From positions 186,501 to 250,500 of the forward strand of contig BDSI01000070.1 in assembly GCA_003117195.1 (NCBI GenBank): 64,000 bases of DNA. The letters run 5' to 3'. This document shows positions 23,013 to 35,221 of the stretch, one piece after another; positions within the stretch are counted from its first letter, which is position 1, and every line of letters starts with the position of its first letter. The DNA comes from Eudorina sp. 2006-703-Eu-15. Lineage: Eukaryota > Chlorophyta > Chlorophyceae > Chlamydomonadales > Volvocaceae. Position numbers and translations under genes: made by a program. The notes beneath the pieces were generated by a model. The model was not told the origin of the DNA and ran no database searches. It saw only the letters and a list, made by a program, of their open reading frames with translations.

Positions 23013-25730
23013 CGGGGGGGGGTATGTTTAGCAGATGATCCACCCGGGGAATGTGTCAGATACTGTGCGACTGGGTATAAGGCCCGCCCCAACCAACAGA
23101 CCGTTGGCGCTCCCGTACGCGGGTGAGGCGGGAGAGGCTCATGCATTGTCGTTGTTGCTCGTTTGTTGATGATCCGTTGCCCCTTGCTTGCTTGCTTGCA
23201 TCCTCGAGGAGGCATTGGAACTCCGCAGCACGCAGCGCACTGGCCCGTACGTACTGCGCGCACATGTATGGCGACAGAACGCCGTACTGCCGTACACATG
23301 ATATTGGTTGCATGGCTCGCGATCGATCGAGGTTGGCTGCTTGCGTGTTGGGGTTTCTGCAGGCTGGTTGATGCGAACTGCAGCGCTGGATGGAGAGGGG
23401 CCGCTGTCGATCGCTCGCTGGTCGCCGCCTCCGCCTCCTCCGGATGATGATGAATTGACCTGTTGCTGGTGCTGCACTTGCTAGGTTGCTTTGGCGGGCT
23501 GACGGGCTAGGGGTTTGACGATATGGGGGGGCCGACTGGCTGGGGGAGCTGCTTGGCGGTCAATAGGGTGGAGACGGGGGCTTCAGGATTGTGGAGCGAA
23601 AGACTGCCAACAGAATTTGTTTGTGGATTTGATCTGTAGAATTTGATCTGTAGTTGGTTAATAGAGTTGGTTAGTAGAGTTGGTTGGAGTTGTGGGGGAA
23701 GGGACATGAGACTGTTATTACAGTATGGCCTGCGAACTTCAGCCCGCCCCATTCTTGCGGCGCGCTGTCCGCTCTGTCTGTTGATTTGAGCGCGTGGCCT
23801 GGTGGTGAGCGGCGGGGTGGTGGGCGAGCACCGCCGCGCTGTTGCTGCGGATGCCGCTGTTGGTTCCATCTCTCCCTACTCCTGCTCCAAGCCGTTCGGG
23901 TTCTTGTTCGCACTACTCCTCGTCCTCCTCCTCCCCCTCGTCCTCCTCCTCGTCCTGGCATTACGTGAGGGCTCCACATGCATGCGCCAACCTGCCACTG
24001 ATGCGAACGGGGCGAGTGCCCGTTCGCGGAGGTAGGTGGGTCCGGGGTTGGGGGTGGGACCAACCGATCTGCATTCCTAGCAAAGTCGATTGGGCGGGTC
24101 GATGAAGGTGCGAGGTACAGCTTGGAGGTGGCGTGAGAGATTTCTGACCCTAGGTTCCTAAACCCTAAACACTAAAGATCCAGGTGCTCACGTGATGTGG
24201 AATGCAGGCAACGTGCGTGCTTTGTTGGGTCGGATGAGGCGGGATGGGTTCGTGGTGGCGGTGGGTGTGTGACTCTGTTAAGAAGGACGAGACGTGATGG
24301 GTTGATGCTTGTGGTGGTGGTGCGTGGTTAAGTAGGATGAGGCGGGATGCGACGGGGGTGGTGGCGGGGGTGGTGGCGGGTGTGAAGTTCGAGGTGATCG
24401 TGGGGGTGGCTGCGCTGGTGGTGGTTGTCGCCCAGAGGCCAGCTCGCGGATGAGAGGAATGGCGGGACGAGGCGGGGCGGTCGGGGGATGTGCCATGGCA
24501 GGCTATGCTGGCCGGGAGAGCAGTACGAGAAGGACAAACCCAGCTGCGAGGGAGGGCATGGTGGATGAGTGGGTGGGTACTTGCGGGGCGGCAAGACACG
24601 GCCTCGCATCTGCTTGCTGCACAGGGAGGGTACTTCGGTGCGTGTGGGGAAGCAAGGGGGTGATGGCGGAGGGCGTATCAACCCAGGTCGCTGCGGCTCC
24701 GGCTCCGGATGTGGGGATGTGTTTGTCAAAGCCGCGGAAGTGTGTGCGAGTGTGGTCCTGTCGAGCAAGATTCCTGACGGGCACGGGCACTGACACTGAG
24801 TGACACTGACGCTGACTCTGGGGGAATAACACACTGGACTGACAATGACGCTGACACTGGCGAAGGCCGGTGCCCGGCTGGTGTTGACCGGAGGTTGCTT
24901 CGGGGCATCTGGCCGAGCAGGGCCTCTAACGCGCTGCCCCCCCCCCACACACACACGCACGCACGTCCTCTCCCCTTCTTGTCGTTTTATGCCTGCTTCT
25001 GTGAGTTGAATGGTTGGTTTGTTGTCCGCACAGGTAGGCGGTTGTCGATTTGGTGCTCTTTCGCGGTTTCGCTGTCCTGATTGTCATGATGAAGGGCGGG
25101 ATGCGTTTTTGCGCTGCGTGGCAGTGGGTCATCGTTGGCCTGCGCGATGTGGGTATCCAGAGACGGGCGAGGGCGAGATCGTCTCAACATGGATCAGAGT
25201 GGCAGCCCGCCGGCTCCCCGCTGGTGGCCACTCGGTGCTGCGGGCTGTCCGTTTGTACGGCTCCTCCCGTACTTGCCCGCCCTGGAGCTGAAGAATGGGA
25301 CGTAAGCCGTAGGCTGCATCACCGGCGCATTGGTTGGTACAGGCGAACTGGAAAGCAGATGGGTGGTTTAGGGACATGGGCTGGCCGTTGATGGCCAAGC
25401 GGGATTGTGTCTTTGTATGTCGTTACATTTCTGGTCGGGTCTGACGCTGAGCGGAGCGGCTACCCTTACCCATTGGGGAGACCACCGAAGCACTCCTCGA
25501 TCGAGGAGGGGTGCACCAGTTTTATCCTTCATCCAATTCACCTCCTACGACGTCTGCGAGAGTTCCACGCTCACCACTAGCGCCCAGTAGCATCCATTCG
25601 CCTCGATCCACGACAACTCGTCATCTCCCGCGAACGTTGTCCACAACGGCTAGCTCGCATGGGGCTCGGGGAGTGTTTCGGTGCACTTGTGGAGCCTGTC
25701 CGGTGCGCCATGGTGGCGCAGTTACGTTTA

Positions 25731-25791
25731 TGCAGGGTATTGTGAGGAAGCGCTGGCTGTCACCGATAACCCGCGGGGTCCAATGTAACAT
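25731..25791 (-). repeat. LINE 3'-tail fragment
   Basis: On the minus strand this reads ACATTGGACCCCGCGGGTTA...CGGTGACAGCC and ends near CCCTGCATAAAC. It matches the fragments at 7939-8003 and 42017-42089. No coding part of a LINE is attached, as expected for extreme 5' truncation. Confidence 0.55.
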
Positions 25792-27672
25792 GCCGCGCAA
25801 GCCATGATTATCCCGACCAACTCCGCACAGACAACTTTGAGGCTCAGACATGGAAGGGTGTGAACCTCCGGGGTGCCATATGTTGCTCCTTAGCAGAGGA
25901 CTCCAATCCCTGTGTCGTACGATTGCGCATGCCGTAAGTGCGGTCTCCAGCCAGAACGTGGAGCGCACCGGCAGCCGGGATTTGATACATGATGAGGTTT
26001 GATATAGCTGCGCCCGGGAAACAGCCGTACGCGTAATATCCACCCCTGCCCCGCCCGGTGGTTTCAAAGGAGTAATCAGGCTGCGGATGATGCCCGCCGC
26101 CCCAGCTGCGTCCGTTGACGGAGTCGGCAGGTTCGCTGGGGCTAGGCCGGCCGGATGCATCGCCACCTCCGACAGCGACAGCCGGTGCCCCGGGTCCGTT
26201 ACCCAGGCAACTTTTAAGACACAACCCAAACTGCTGTGAGTGCGCGCGAAGCGGCCGACGCCGATCTGATACCGTAAGACCCACTTGACACCGGCCAGGG
26301 GGCTGCTAGCCCAACCCTACCGCGCGCACTCACCTCCGGAAACTCCGGGAGAGAGGGGTGGCAGAGTCCTCGGCCTCCCCTGTGCTTGACTAACGATGCT
26401 TGACCCAACCGCCGCCGGCATGTTTCCCGCCCCGCTGCGCGGGTGACCCTGCAGGGCCTTCTGCCTAGCCACCATCAGTGTGTTGCTTCTCCAACCTTGT
26501 CGCGTCGTCGCCACTTATCCGGCAAGGAGCGGCCAGCGGATATTGAAGCCCTCGCCGGCGAGCTCACTCCGTGCCGCTGTCGGTCGGTTGGAAGTCAACG
26601 GTTTGCATACCGCGAAGAACTAGTCAGGCGCACGAAGGCGTATTTCCTGATCGCCAGCTCCGTCAGTGAGTCGCGCGGGAAGCTGAGCCGGCTGCGCGCG
26701 CAATGTGCTTGGGTCGGGGAAACAGGTCGAGAGTTCAGGGAATGCGGCGGCCGCGGGCTTTTAAGCGGCAACCCTTTTGGATCTGCACCGTGGGTGCAGA
26801 TGAGTTTTTCTAGGAAGCAGCTCGATGTGGCATGACTGGCGGTTTAGCTGTGCATCAGCGGGGTGTCCAGCAGTGACGGGTCTTGGTTGGGACTCGGGAC
26901 GTCGGGAGCGGCTTGGGATATGCAACATCGTTGACACGTATTTGTAATGATTCGGGATTCATCACCACCACATGCCTGAATTTTCAGTTCGAGCACAACA
27001 CATTGTCGCAGGAAGTATGCTTTGCGGGTGAGGGCCATCTCAGCTATGCGCGGTCCCGGGTCGGTCCCGACGTCGCCCTTGCACTTCTGAACTCCTGCGC
27101 GACACAGCAGATGCTCTGTGTGCTAACTCTAGCATAGATTATCAATTGCGTAGTCTGAACGGCGTGTTGCGGCTTGCCGCGCATAGTCCCGGTTGATCGG
27201 CAATTAAGTCGCCCAATTCAGTCGTCCGTTAATAAGCACAAATTATATCATACGCAAAGGACTAGGGGACTTGCGGGAGGAAGGCTGTTGACTAGAGCCA
27301 TACGGTTGGCGGTTACGGTAGCCGTTAGAGCAGCTTACCTCGGGCTGCTGGGACCTGGCTGAGTGGCTATCAACGGACACCTGCATGACTGATGATGTGC
27401 GCGACACATTCCGTTTACACAATTTGTAAGTGAGGGAAGAGCGCCCTCTCGAGTTGACTCCTTACAGCGTTCCTTCGCTTGCAAGGCGGCAAGTCGGGCT
27501 TTAGTAGCTTCTGCTGCTGCTTCAGGCGCATCGGTCTTTCAAAATATCTGTTGGGAATTTTGCTGTGCTGCCAGATCGACTTGACACGCTGCATGCGTCA
27601 GACCGTTCCGCGCAGACAGAACCACGATTGATAGCAACGCCTCAGAAAAGGCGATCGACGAGGCTACCACCC

Positions 27673-28116
27673 ATGACAGCCGGCTCCTTCCTCGCGCCAG
27701 GCCCGTGCCTGCAATGTTCTCCTGGGCACTGGCCGCATCCCCTGCGCTGGCACCTTTCGCGGGCTGCCGCCTCGCACCACATCCCCTTATCGCTCGGCGC
27801 CATCTCCCGGTCGAGCGTTTCTCACCACAGAGCTCTCGTGGGCCCCATCAGCGGCACCAAACCAGCCCCCGCCGCCCGCACATCCGCTGGTACGGGACCT
27901 CTAAGGCGGTGCAGCGGGCCCCGCGGGATCCCCTCGCACTCCTGCGCTCAGAACCCGGCCGACCCAGTTGCGGATCAGCCCAGATCCGTCCTCGGTACTC
28001 CTGCAAGCCCTTTGCGTGGTGATGTGAGGGCGGCGCGGGCGGCGGCACTGGCAGGGGCGGCTGCTACTGCGGATGGTTTGGCGGCTACAGCGACATCCGG
28101 CCTCGACATGGGACTG

Positions 28117-28150
<34 letters not shown>

Positions 28151-31100
28151 CTGATGCACCGGTGCCAGACACGGGTACAGGTGGCCCTGAGTTCGCACTC
28201 CTGAGCCGCAGGCGGCTGGTCAGGGCCGCCGCCGCGGGGCTGCTGGCCCTCCTGGCGCCCGCAATGCCACACCCCGGCGAGGCGGGCGCTTCGGCATCGC
28301 CGGTGGTGGCGGCTGACTTGAGTTCCGGAGCCGGGAACGACGTCTTCGCGTATGTGGCTCCGGAGCCGTTGGACGGGACGGGTCCAGCGGCGGTGTTGCC
28401 GCCGGCGCCCCGGCACTTCAGCTCCCTGGCGGCGGCGGTGGCGGCGTGCCCGGCGGGTGGCGTGGTTCTGGTGGCGGCGGGCAGGTGGGGCCGTACAGGA
28501 GGTTGTTAGTTGGGGAGCAACCATCGAGAGGTCGGTGGACCCGCATGCGACCCCGCGGCGCATGACCCGTGGGTCAGTATTGGAGGTGGTTGCAGGTGAC
28601 GCCGCGCACAGGGCTCGGGGAAGGCCCCCTCACTGACGGCGCTTCCCGCCTCCCCGTCCCGGTACGTACCTGCCCCCACACCGTCCCTGGCCACCTGACA
28701 GGTACCGGGAGCGGCTGCTGCTGAGTCGGCCGGTGACGCTCCGAGCCTGGCCGCCGGTAGGTGGCGCCCCGGATGTGTGCGCGGCTGGCGGTTAGCCGCA
28801 TCCCTTACTGGAGGGCCCTATGGGCCAGCCTCATTCCATTCCGATGGGTGGAGCTGCCCCCACAGCCCTCGGATGGAAGAGCCGCCAACCCGGGGGAGTC
28901 CGGCTCCCGGGGGAGGCCGGCGGGGTGGCAGCGGGGGGCTGTGCTGCCTGCATGCCTGACGTGGTGACTGTGGCTGGCTGCCTTCCTGTAGGGCAGTGGC
29001 TCCCGAGTCCCGACTAGTCAGGGACCGTCCGTTTCGGTTTATGGCCACCATTAACGCAGGTGGCCGGGCAGGTGGGCGAGGGGGCAGGTCGCGCCGATTG
29101 CCCGGCGAACCCCGTCTTGAGCCTCTTCCTCCCCCCGTCGCCCTTTCCCCCTACAATCCAAATCCACTCGATGCCCCCCACATGGGTGGTTTGACCTATG
29201 GGGGGCCGTGCGGTCCGCAGGGTGCGCGGGTGGAGGTGGTGTGGGAGACGGCCCAGCCGTATGAGAGCACGTTGGAGATCTCCGCACCACCGCTGCCGGA
29301 GGAGGGCACGGCGGGTCCGGCGCAGGTGGTCGTGGAGGTGAGGAGCAGCGGCCGGTCGTTGCGGCCCAGCCGCCCGCTGCGAGCAAACGAGCAACGCAAC
29401 CGTGGCAGCGCGGCAGGGAAAAGGAGGCGGCAGGGAGAAGGAAGGAGGCAGGGAGAAGAGGGAAAGGCACGGCTGCCGCTGAGCGCCGATGCAACTCCAG
29501 GGCGGCACAGCCCCTGCGGCCGCAGTGCGCGAGGCTCGGTGCATGCGATGAGGGAGCTTAACGGGAAAAGGAGGGACACGACCCAAATGCCGTGACCAAC
29601 CGGCCGGCCGACACGTGATGGCCAATCTTGTGTCGCTGTTACTGTACTAATGTTGGTTGATTTGCGACATGCGAGGCCCAAAATAAGGAGTTTTTTCATA
29701 TTAATTATTTGCGAGGCGTCGGTCGGAGTATTACAAGAAGCATGAAATCTTGTCACCTCGCGCGCCTTGAATGTACGTTTGTGAACTCGCATCGTCCAGT
29801 CCAGCGTCAGTGAAGCTCGCAGCAGCCTTCCCACCCCCGCCCCCTGCAGTGGCCCGCCCTCCCGCCCTCTCCCCGGGTGCAGGGCTGCAGGCCCGGGGCG
29901 GAGGGAGGGGCGGAAGGCGGGATCGGGGGGCTGTTCGGGCTCATCATGACGCAAGCCGCTATACGTGACGCCTTGGTACGGCTGCCAGCCCCTGAAGGGC
30001 AGGGGCCCGGCGTGCGACCAAACGTGGTCCAGCAACCAACCACCCACCCACTGCCGCCCTTGCGCGTCCCCCCGCAGGGACTTACGATACGGCACTCGTC
30101 CAAGTCCGTTGCGAACAACTACGGCGTGTACATCCGGGTACGTCAGGCGGGCGTCATAAAGGCCTTGGCGGGCGGATGACCGCCACGTGACGGGTTTTGA
30201 GGCTCCCAGAACCCCCCGGCGCAGTGAATGGGGTAACCTTGCCTTGTCAGTGATTCTTTGCCAGTGTTGCCCGCTCCGTGGGCGCGCACGCGGCAGATGC
30301 CATTCACTAGGACGCTGCTCCGGTCGAATGCTGCGCGTGTTGGTATCCGATCACTGCCCTGGCGATGCGGCGCTGCTGCCCGGTGCTCCTCCGCGCTACA
30401 TGCACCGCCCTCCATCTGCCGGACCCTTACCCCCCTTCCTCCCCGACTGGGTCGCAGGCCGGCTCGCCCCGGCTGGTGGACTGCGACATCAGCAGCGCCA
30501 CCGGGGCGGGGGTGGGCGGTGAGGGCGCCAGCCCGCAGGTGCGGAGGGGAGGAAGGGCTGGCACCGGAGGGGAGAGAAGGCCGGCGGGCTGCAGCGTGCT
30601 GCCGTATTCTGTCGTGGATAAACAAGCAGTACTGTCGTGGGATGGGTGCTCAGCTCCAGCTCCAGGGGAGCTCAACGGGTACCAAACCCCGAATGCTAGC
30701 GACACGCAGCAGCCTGCGCTTGTTCGGCCATCGGTGTGTTTAGAAATGCAACCCGCCCGACCCAAACCATCGGAGTGTGTCCTTTCTGAGCTGCTGACCC
30801 CCGACCAAACCGGGCTGGGTGTGTCTGGGTTGTTTCTTTTTCAACCCCGACCAAAGCGGGGGCCTGGCCCGACATGATGGCGTACCGCCCTACCGTACAC
30901 TGACCTGGTGCTCGGACCTGCCTACACACGCGCGTGACCCGCAACCCACACGCCACACGCCACGCACCGGCATCGGCACCGGCAGCTGCTGGGCTGCAGG
31001 ATCCACGACTGCGCCCGCCAGGGCATCGCCATCTTCGGTGCGAGCCTCCTTGATCTGGATCCAGATCTAGCCTCGGTCGTCGAGCCGGGGCTGATGTACG

Positions 31101-32642
31101 GCATGTCTGGAGGTACCGTACAGGTAAGCTTTGCGCTTGTGTGGGGAGGGACATGCCGTGTGTACGACATTACCGTGCCCACGGACGAGTGTGGGTGGGA
31201 GTTGTGTATTGACACACGCTGTGATCATAACGTCATGACGTCATAACGTCATAACGTCATGCTTCAGATGACGCCACTCGGACAGACGGACACCCAGCTG
31301 TGGCAGCAGCCGCACGGGTAGCCCACACGGGCCCGTGTGACCAGCTGACTCTACCCTCCTTGTCGACTACACACATGCAACGTAACGTGGGAGCTCAATG
31401 TAACCGCTGCTGGCAGCACATACCCTTCAGGGAATATTAGGGTTTGCGGTCTAAGGCTGTAAGGTCCCATTCACATGCAGCCGCCCGACACCCCGCCCCT
31501 TTGGAGAGAGGTCCTAAGATGGCACCCCATGGCTGTGGCCCCGACTGGCGAATTCGCAGGGTTGCGATGTGTACGGCAACGCCTTGGACGGGGTGCTTGT
31601 ACGCAGCGGCGCGTCCCCTGATTTGCTGGTGCGCTGTTGGGGTGGCGGGGTGGCGGTGCCTGGAGTGGGTGGGCGACTGAGTTTCGCAATTTCGTACAGG
31701 CATATGTAATGTACAGACATCGGAGATAGATGGGAACCCCTCGTGGTGTTGTTGGCGATGGAGGTTGGTGGACGTCCTGGTGTCGCCGTGGGGCCCCCTC
31801 CCCAGGGGCCCATCGTGCCCTGTCCGCGGCATCATCGTTTGCCAATCCGGTCCGCCTGTCCGTCTGTCCTTTCGTCCCTAGGTTGTCCGCTTACCGGGGA
31901 TGGCATGTACACGTTCCGGTACGCGACCTGGGTACCCCTGTTCGCCCGCGTGCTTCAACGCAACGTACCCTGCCTTGCAGGACAACCTGATTCACAACAA
32001 CGGCGGAGTGGGCGTCAATCTGCAGGTGGGGTGGGGGTGGGGGGGCTGCGGAGCCTGCTCCGTCGGGGATCCTGGGAACGGGAGCGACCCCACTACGGTG
32101 ACCGGTGACCGGTGACCGGTGGCTGATGCAAGTCGGGGGCCCTCCGGGCTCAGGCTCAGGAACTCGGGCTGCTGTCGCCCGACAAGAGGCCATTAGCAGC
32201 CGCCTTGACGTTTCGGAAGGGGCCTGCACGCCTTCATTGGTTGCACTGCATGCCAACGGGGGTCAGCTTGGGTCAGTGGGAGTGGTCCCTCCGGTCGCTC
32301 GCCCGGAACATGGTGGGCACCCGTGGCCGTTCGCCGGGCGGGACAGGGCACGGCAGGACAGGGCACCGCCGTCAAATCGTCCAACGCAGACCCGCCCTCG
32401 CAGTTGCAGGATGGGTGAGCCCGAGAGGCCTCCCGGGGTACCGTTACCCTGTCCTCTCATGCGGTCCGGGCTCATGCGGTGCCGCGTCCGTCCCTGACTC
32501 GCAGGACGCCTCTGGCCGGTACGAACGCAATACGGTGTACGACAATGCCCGTGGCGCGGTGGCGATCAGCGCGCTGTTCGAATTGGACGCGGGGGACCTG
32601 GCGGGGTCCAACAACCTCAAGGGCCTTGTGCGCCGGCTGTGA
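27673..32642 (+). CDS. Right-handed beta-helix (pectin-lyase-fold) repeat protein, possibly thylakoid lumen
   Basis: Phase-consistent exons: 27673-28484, 28702-28756, 29221-29337, 30078-30137, 30458-30538, 30986-31123, 31560-31628, 31981-32025, 32505-32642, giving about 504 residues. After a low-complexity N-terminus, the motif FSSLAAAVAACPAGGVVLVA leads into YRERLLLSRPVTLRAW, the usual entry to a parallel beta-helix. Rungs follow: GLTIRHSS..NNYGVYI, LVDCDIS, GCRIHDCARQGIAIFGA, GCDVYGNALDGVLVRSGA, DNLIHNNGGVGVNL, RNTVYDNARGAVAIS. Such folds bind or cleave carbohydrate or act as scaffolds. No catalytic residue can be named here. Near residue 178, RRRLVRAAAAGLLALLAPAM followed by GASA resembles a twin-arginine lumenal signal. 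An in-frame ATG at 28108 would place it about 33 residues from the start, so the true start is uncertain. A rung exon could be missing between 31628 and 31981. Confidence 0.75.
28115..28147 (+). repeat. CAG repeat encoding polyalanine
   Basis: A near-pure GCAGCAG run read in the Ala frame in exon 1 of the beta-helix gene, shortly before the putative signal segment. Likely a slippage-prone length polymorphism. Confidence 0.85.
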
Positions 32643-32821
32643 AGGCTCCGCACAGTGTTGTGCCGCAGCTGGAGGTGCCGTAGGAGGGAGAGCCTTGGGG
32701 GCTGTGGATGGACAATCTCTGCTGGGACAGTTCTGGGGCAGGCGTTGTGCTGGGCTGCAGCCCTGGGGTGCTGGAGGCCTATATGTACAGCCCGCATGCA
32801 GGCCCCCGCACAGCCCATCAC
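29637..32821 (+). repeat. Segmental duplication, copy 1 (within beta-helix gene)
   Basis: This segment, from intron 3 of the beta-helix gene to just past its stop, is repeated in direct orientation at 42097-44717. Exons and introns both match. A stretch around 30640-30740 is nearly identical in the two copies. This copy has an extra few hundred bases near 32040-32450. Confidence 0.85.
31228..31261 (+). repeat. Cluster of ACGTCAT units in intron
   Basis: Overlapping TGACGTCA/AACGTCATA units in the intron between the exons ending at 31123 and starting at 31560. They resemble bZIP (CRE-type) binding cores, but an intronic tandem repeat needs no regulatory explanation. Confidence 0.6.
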
Positions 32822-35162
32822 TTGTACCAGATACACAGCAGGATGCAGGCATGTGGGGGCGGGACGGGGCTGTTGTGTCACGACTGCGTGGGTTTGAGAT
32901 TGGGGCTCCTTGATACGTCCGGGTGTTTTACTTTGAATCTGTACGGCAAGCCGGACATCCTGCGGATGGTGGAGGTTCGTCGTACCAGTATGTTGTTGAT
33001 TGAAGGTCGGTCGCTCGCCGCGAGGACAACCTCTAAAAGCTGGTGCATGTCAGCCGTCTGCGTTCCACGCCGTTTGCCCATGCTGGTCACATGCTGGTCA
33101 CATGCTTGCTGGTCACAAGGTTAATGCGCTGCAGGCCACGTCATCGCATGGCTTGCCCCCTGTTCCCTTGCTTGGGGCGTGTGCAAGTTTTGTTCCGGGT
33201 GGGGATGACCTGTGTGATAGATACGGTACATGTGACACAGGTGCACACGCAACTGCTTCCAGGTCCTGTCTCACCGAGGTTCTTGATAACGTGTGGGTTC
33301 GCCCCTCCCCGCTAGGGTGTTAAGCCACAGTCCCTGGATGCCGCGGTCGCTCGCTCTGTATTATTGTAAGATGCGATCCCGGGGAGTTGCTCCATACGCA
33401 CGTGAAGAAGTAAGGTTACACAAACACATCAGTTAGGTATACTGTACGACAATGGCTTGTGGTGTTGAGCTGCTGACTGTGTCTTGAGTTGAAGGGTTGG
33501 CTGACTGTTGCGAATGATGTCAGGGAAGCATATATCAGATTAGGTCTTGCCGACTGTCACGCTGTGCTGATGTCAAGGTCGTCTCTTGCAGTTCCACGTC
33601 TGAGGATGCCGTACAGCCAGTGCACAGGCTCCTCGCCATACAATCTTCGGCTCGTTTAGACCTTACATGGTCTGGTTAAGAGGCTCTCAGTTGAGAGACC
33701 CCACCATGTAACTAACTAATACAGATTTAGAATCGGTCGCCGGTCACAACGGGACGTGGATTGGGGAGTGCCTCATCCAGCCATTGCTCTTCCGGAGAGG
33801 ATGATTACACAGACAGCCAAACGAGCGCGACCAGGGAGACACTCTAAAGTCCCATTTGCCCGGAACACCCCAAACGTTCACCTGCACCCATCCCTGTTGA
33901 AGACCCACATCGTGACCGCACCCCCTACAGGATCCTGCACACTGCACAAGCTCCACACGGCTCCACCCCCCGGGCTGAAGGCAAACTGCAAGCCGGAGGC
34001 CGCACCGGCGCAGGACAAGGCAAAAGGAAAGCACAACACAGAGTCTGGAAAGCCGTGTGCTCGTGAACCCCGTGTAAAGACAATGCAAGCGTGATGCGAT
34101 TGGAGTTTTTGGGCGGGGCCCAGCGCGAAGCGCGTTCGGGGGGCCCCGCCCCCCAGGATTGCCCATGTCCGTGTGTCCGTGTGTCCGTGGTCCGTCCGGT
34201 AACGGCAAAACGTTCATTATCCGCTAAACTAATTCGCAATGTTTGTCATATTAATTGTCCTCTATTGCAAGGTATTCTTGGTTTGGCTGAAAAAAATTCT
34301 TTGCGCACAAACGGTCAAAGTAAAGCTCCGCGGTCTCCATGGACCCGAGTCAACATCCACCCAACGCCTCTCGCGCTCATGTTTGTTGCAACAGGTGCCG
34401 CGTGATGAATACTTGGATTAGGAATGGGCGGCGCGTGCTAAATTGAACTTCGATAGTGTTCTGATGTTTGAACATCAAGATACCACCAACATCAAGATTT
34501 GCCTTTCTGTCTTGCCAGATGAATACAAATCAACAATATGTATTGAACCAAAGTTTCAAGATGCAAAGGGATAGCGTACCGAGTGCCAACGATCCGATGG
34601 CCCAAAGTCCGGGTCTCACCGCGGCTTTTTCGCACCCTGTTTTTTTGCCTTACATTTGCTATGTAACTATTGATAGCAAACTTTAGAGGTTCACGTCTGC
34701 TGCGGGCGTGCAACTGAAGGGTTGCATGCCTGCCGACGGACCAAACAACTACAGTTTCACGGCAAAACAAGGATGCTTCAAGCTTGCTTTGTGATCATCT
34801 GCTTGACAGACGGATGTGGTAGTGCAGAGGCGACTATCGTTACCATAGTGCCGATACGGTGACCGCCGTCGCCGGCGGCACGTACTGCAGGATGGTTTCG
34901 GGGCTGCCGACGTGTTTGGGCTTGGTGAATCTATGCACGCCGATCCCCCTTCAACATCAACGACACCCCCAATGGCAACCTTTCACTCTCTCACACTGTT
35001 GCGCGGTAATAGAGTTTTCCTTCAAAAGCAAGCGGCCTGTACGGATTATAGGGGACCCCGCCCTTTTCCGGCTTCGACGAAGCCGACCCCTACTTGTTGG
35101 GTGCGGCGTTGAGGTGTCCTGCCGCCTTGGCGGTGGGGCCTGCTGGGGCTTGCCCTGGTATA
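32643..35162. other. Downstream of beta-helix gene; no gene resolved
   Basis: The first 180 bp belong to the duplicated segment. A TGTAA motif, the usual volvocine polyadenylation signal, occurs at about 33364. Short repeats of the ATGCTGGTCAC type lie near 33080-33118. A GC-rich hairpin (GGGGCCC...GCGCGAAGCGCG...GGGGCCCC) near 34112-34152 resembles a transposon end. No coding frame was supported. Confidence 0.4.
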
Positions 35163-35195
35163 CACCGGTGATCCCGTTGGGGTCCGCTGTAACGT

Positions 35196-35221
35196 TCATT
35201 CATTCATTCATTCATTCATTC
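35196..35221 (+). repeat. (ATTC)n tail of LINE
   Basis: About six ATTC units at the end of the minus-strand LINE coding frame. Short tandem tails of this kind are common at LINE 3' ends in green algae. Confidence 0.8.

Larger units (their letters stand above)
21331..27672. other. Intergenic, no gene resolved
   Basis: This runs from the kinase stop to the beta-helix start and will include the kinase 3' untranslated region. The left part is GC-rich with purine/pyrimidine skewed runs. It contains a (CA)n run near 22984-23012 and a LINE tail at 25731-25791. A weak kinase-like fragment on the minus strand near 26130-26230 is described under findings. The part at 26.8-27.5 kb is AT-richer and empty. 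Confidence 0.4.

Noticed and set aside
24157..24171. Telomere-like CCTAAACCCTAAACA
   Set aside because: Only about two degenerate units. Too short for an interstitial telomere.
31228..31261. Functional CRE-type enhancer
   Set aside because: The ACGTCAT units are intronic tandem copies. Copy 2 of the gene has only one such site, so nothing shows a regulatory role.
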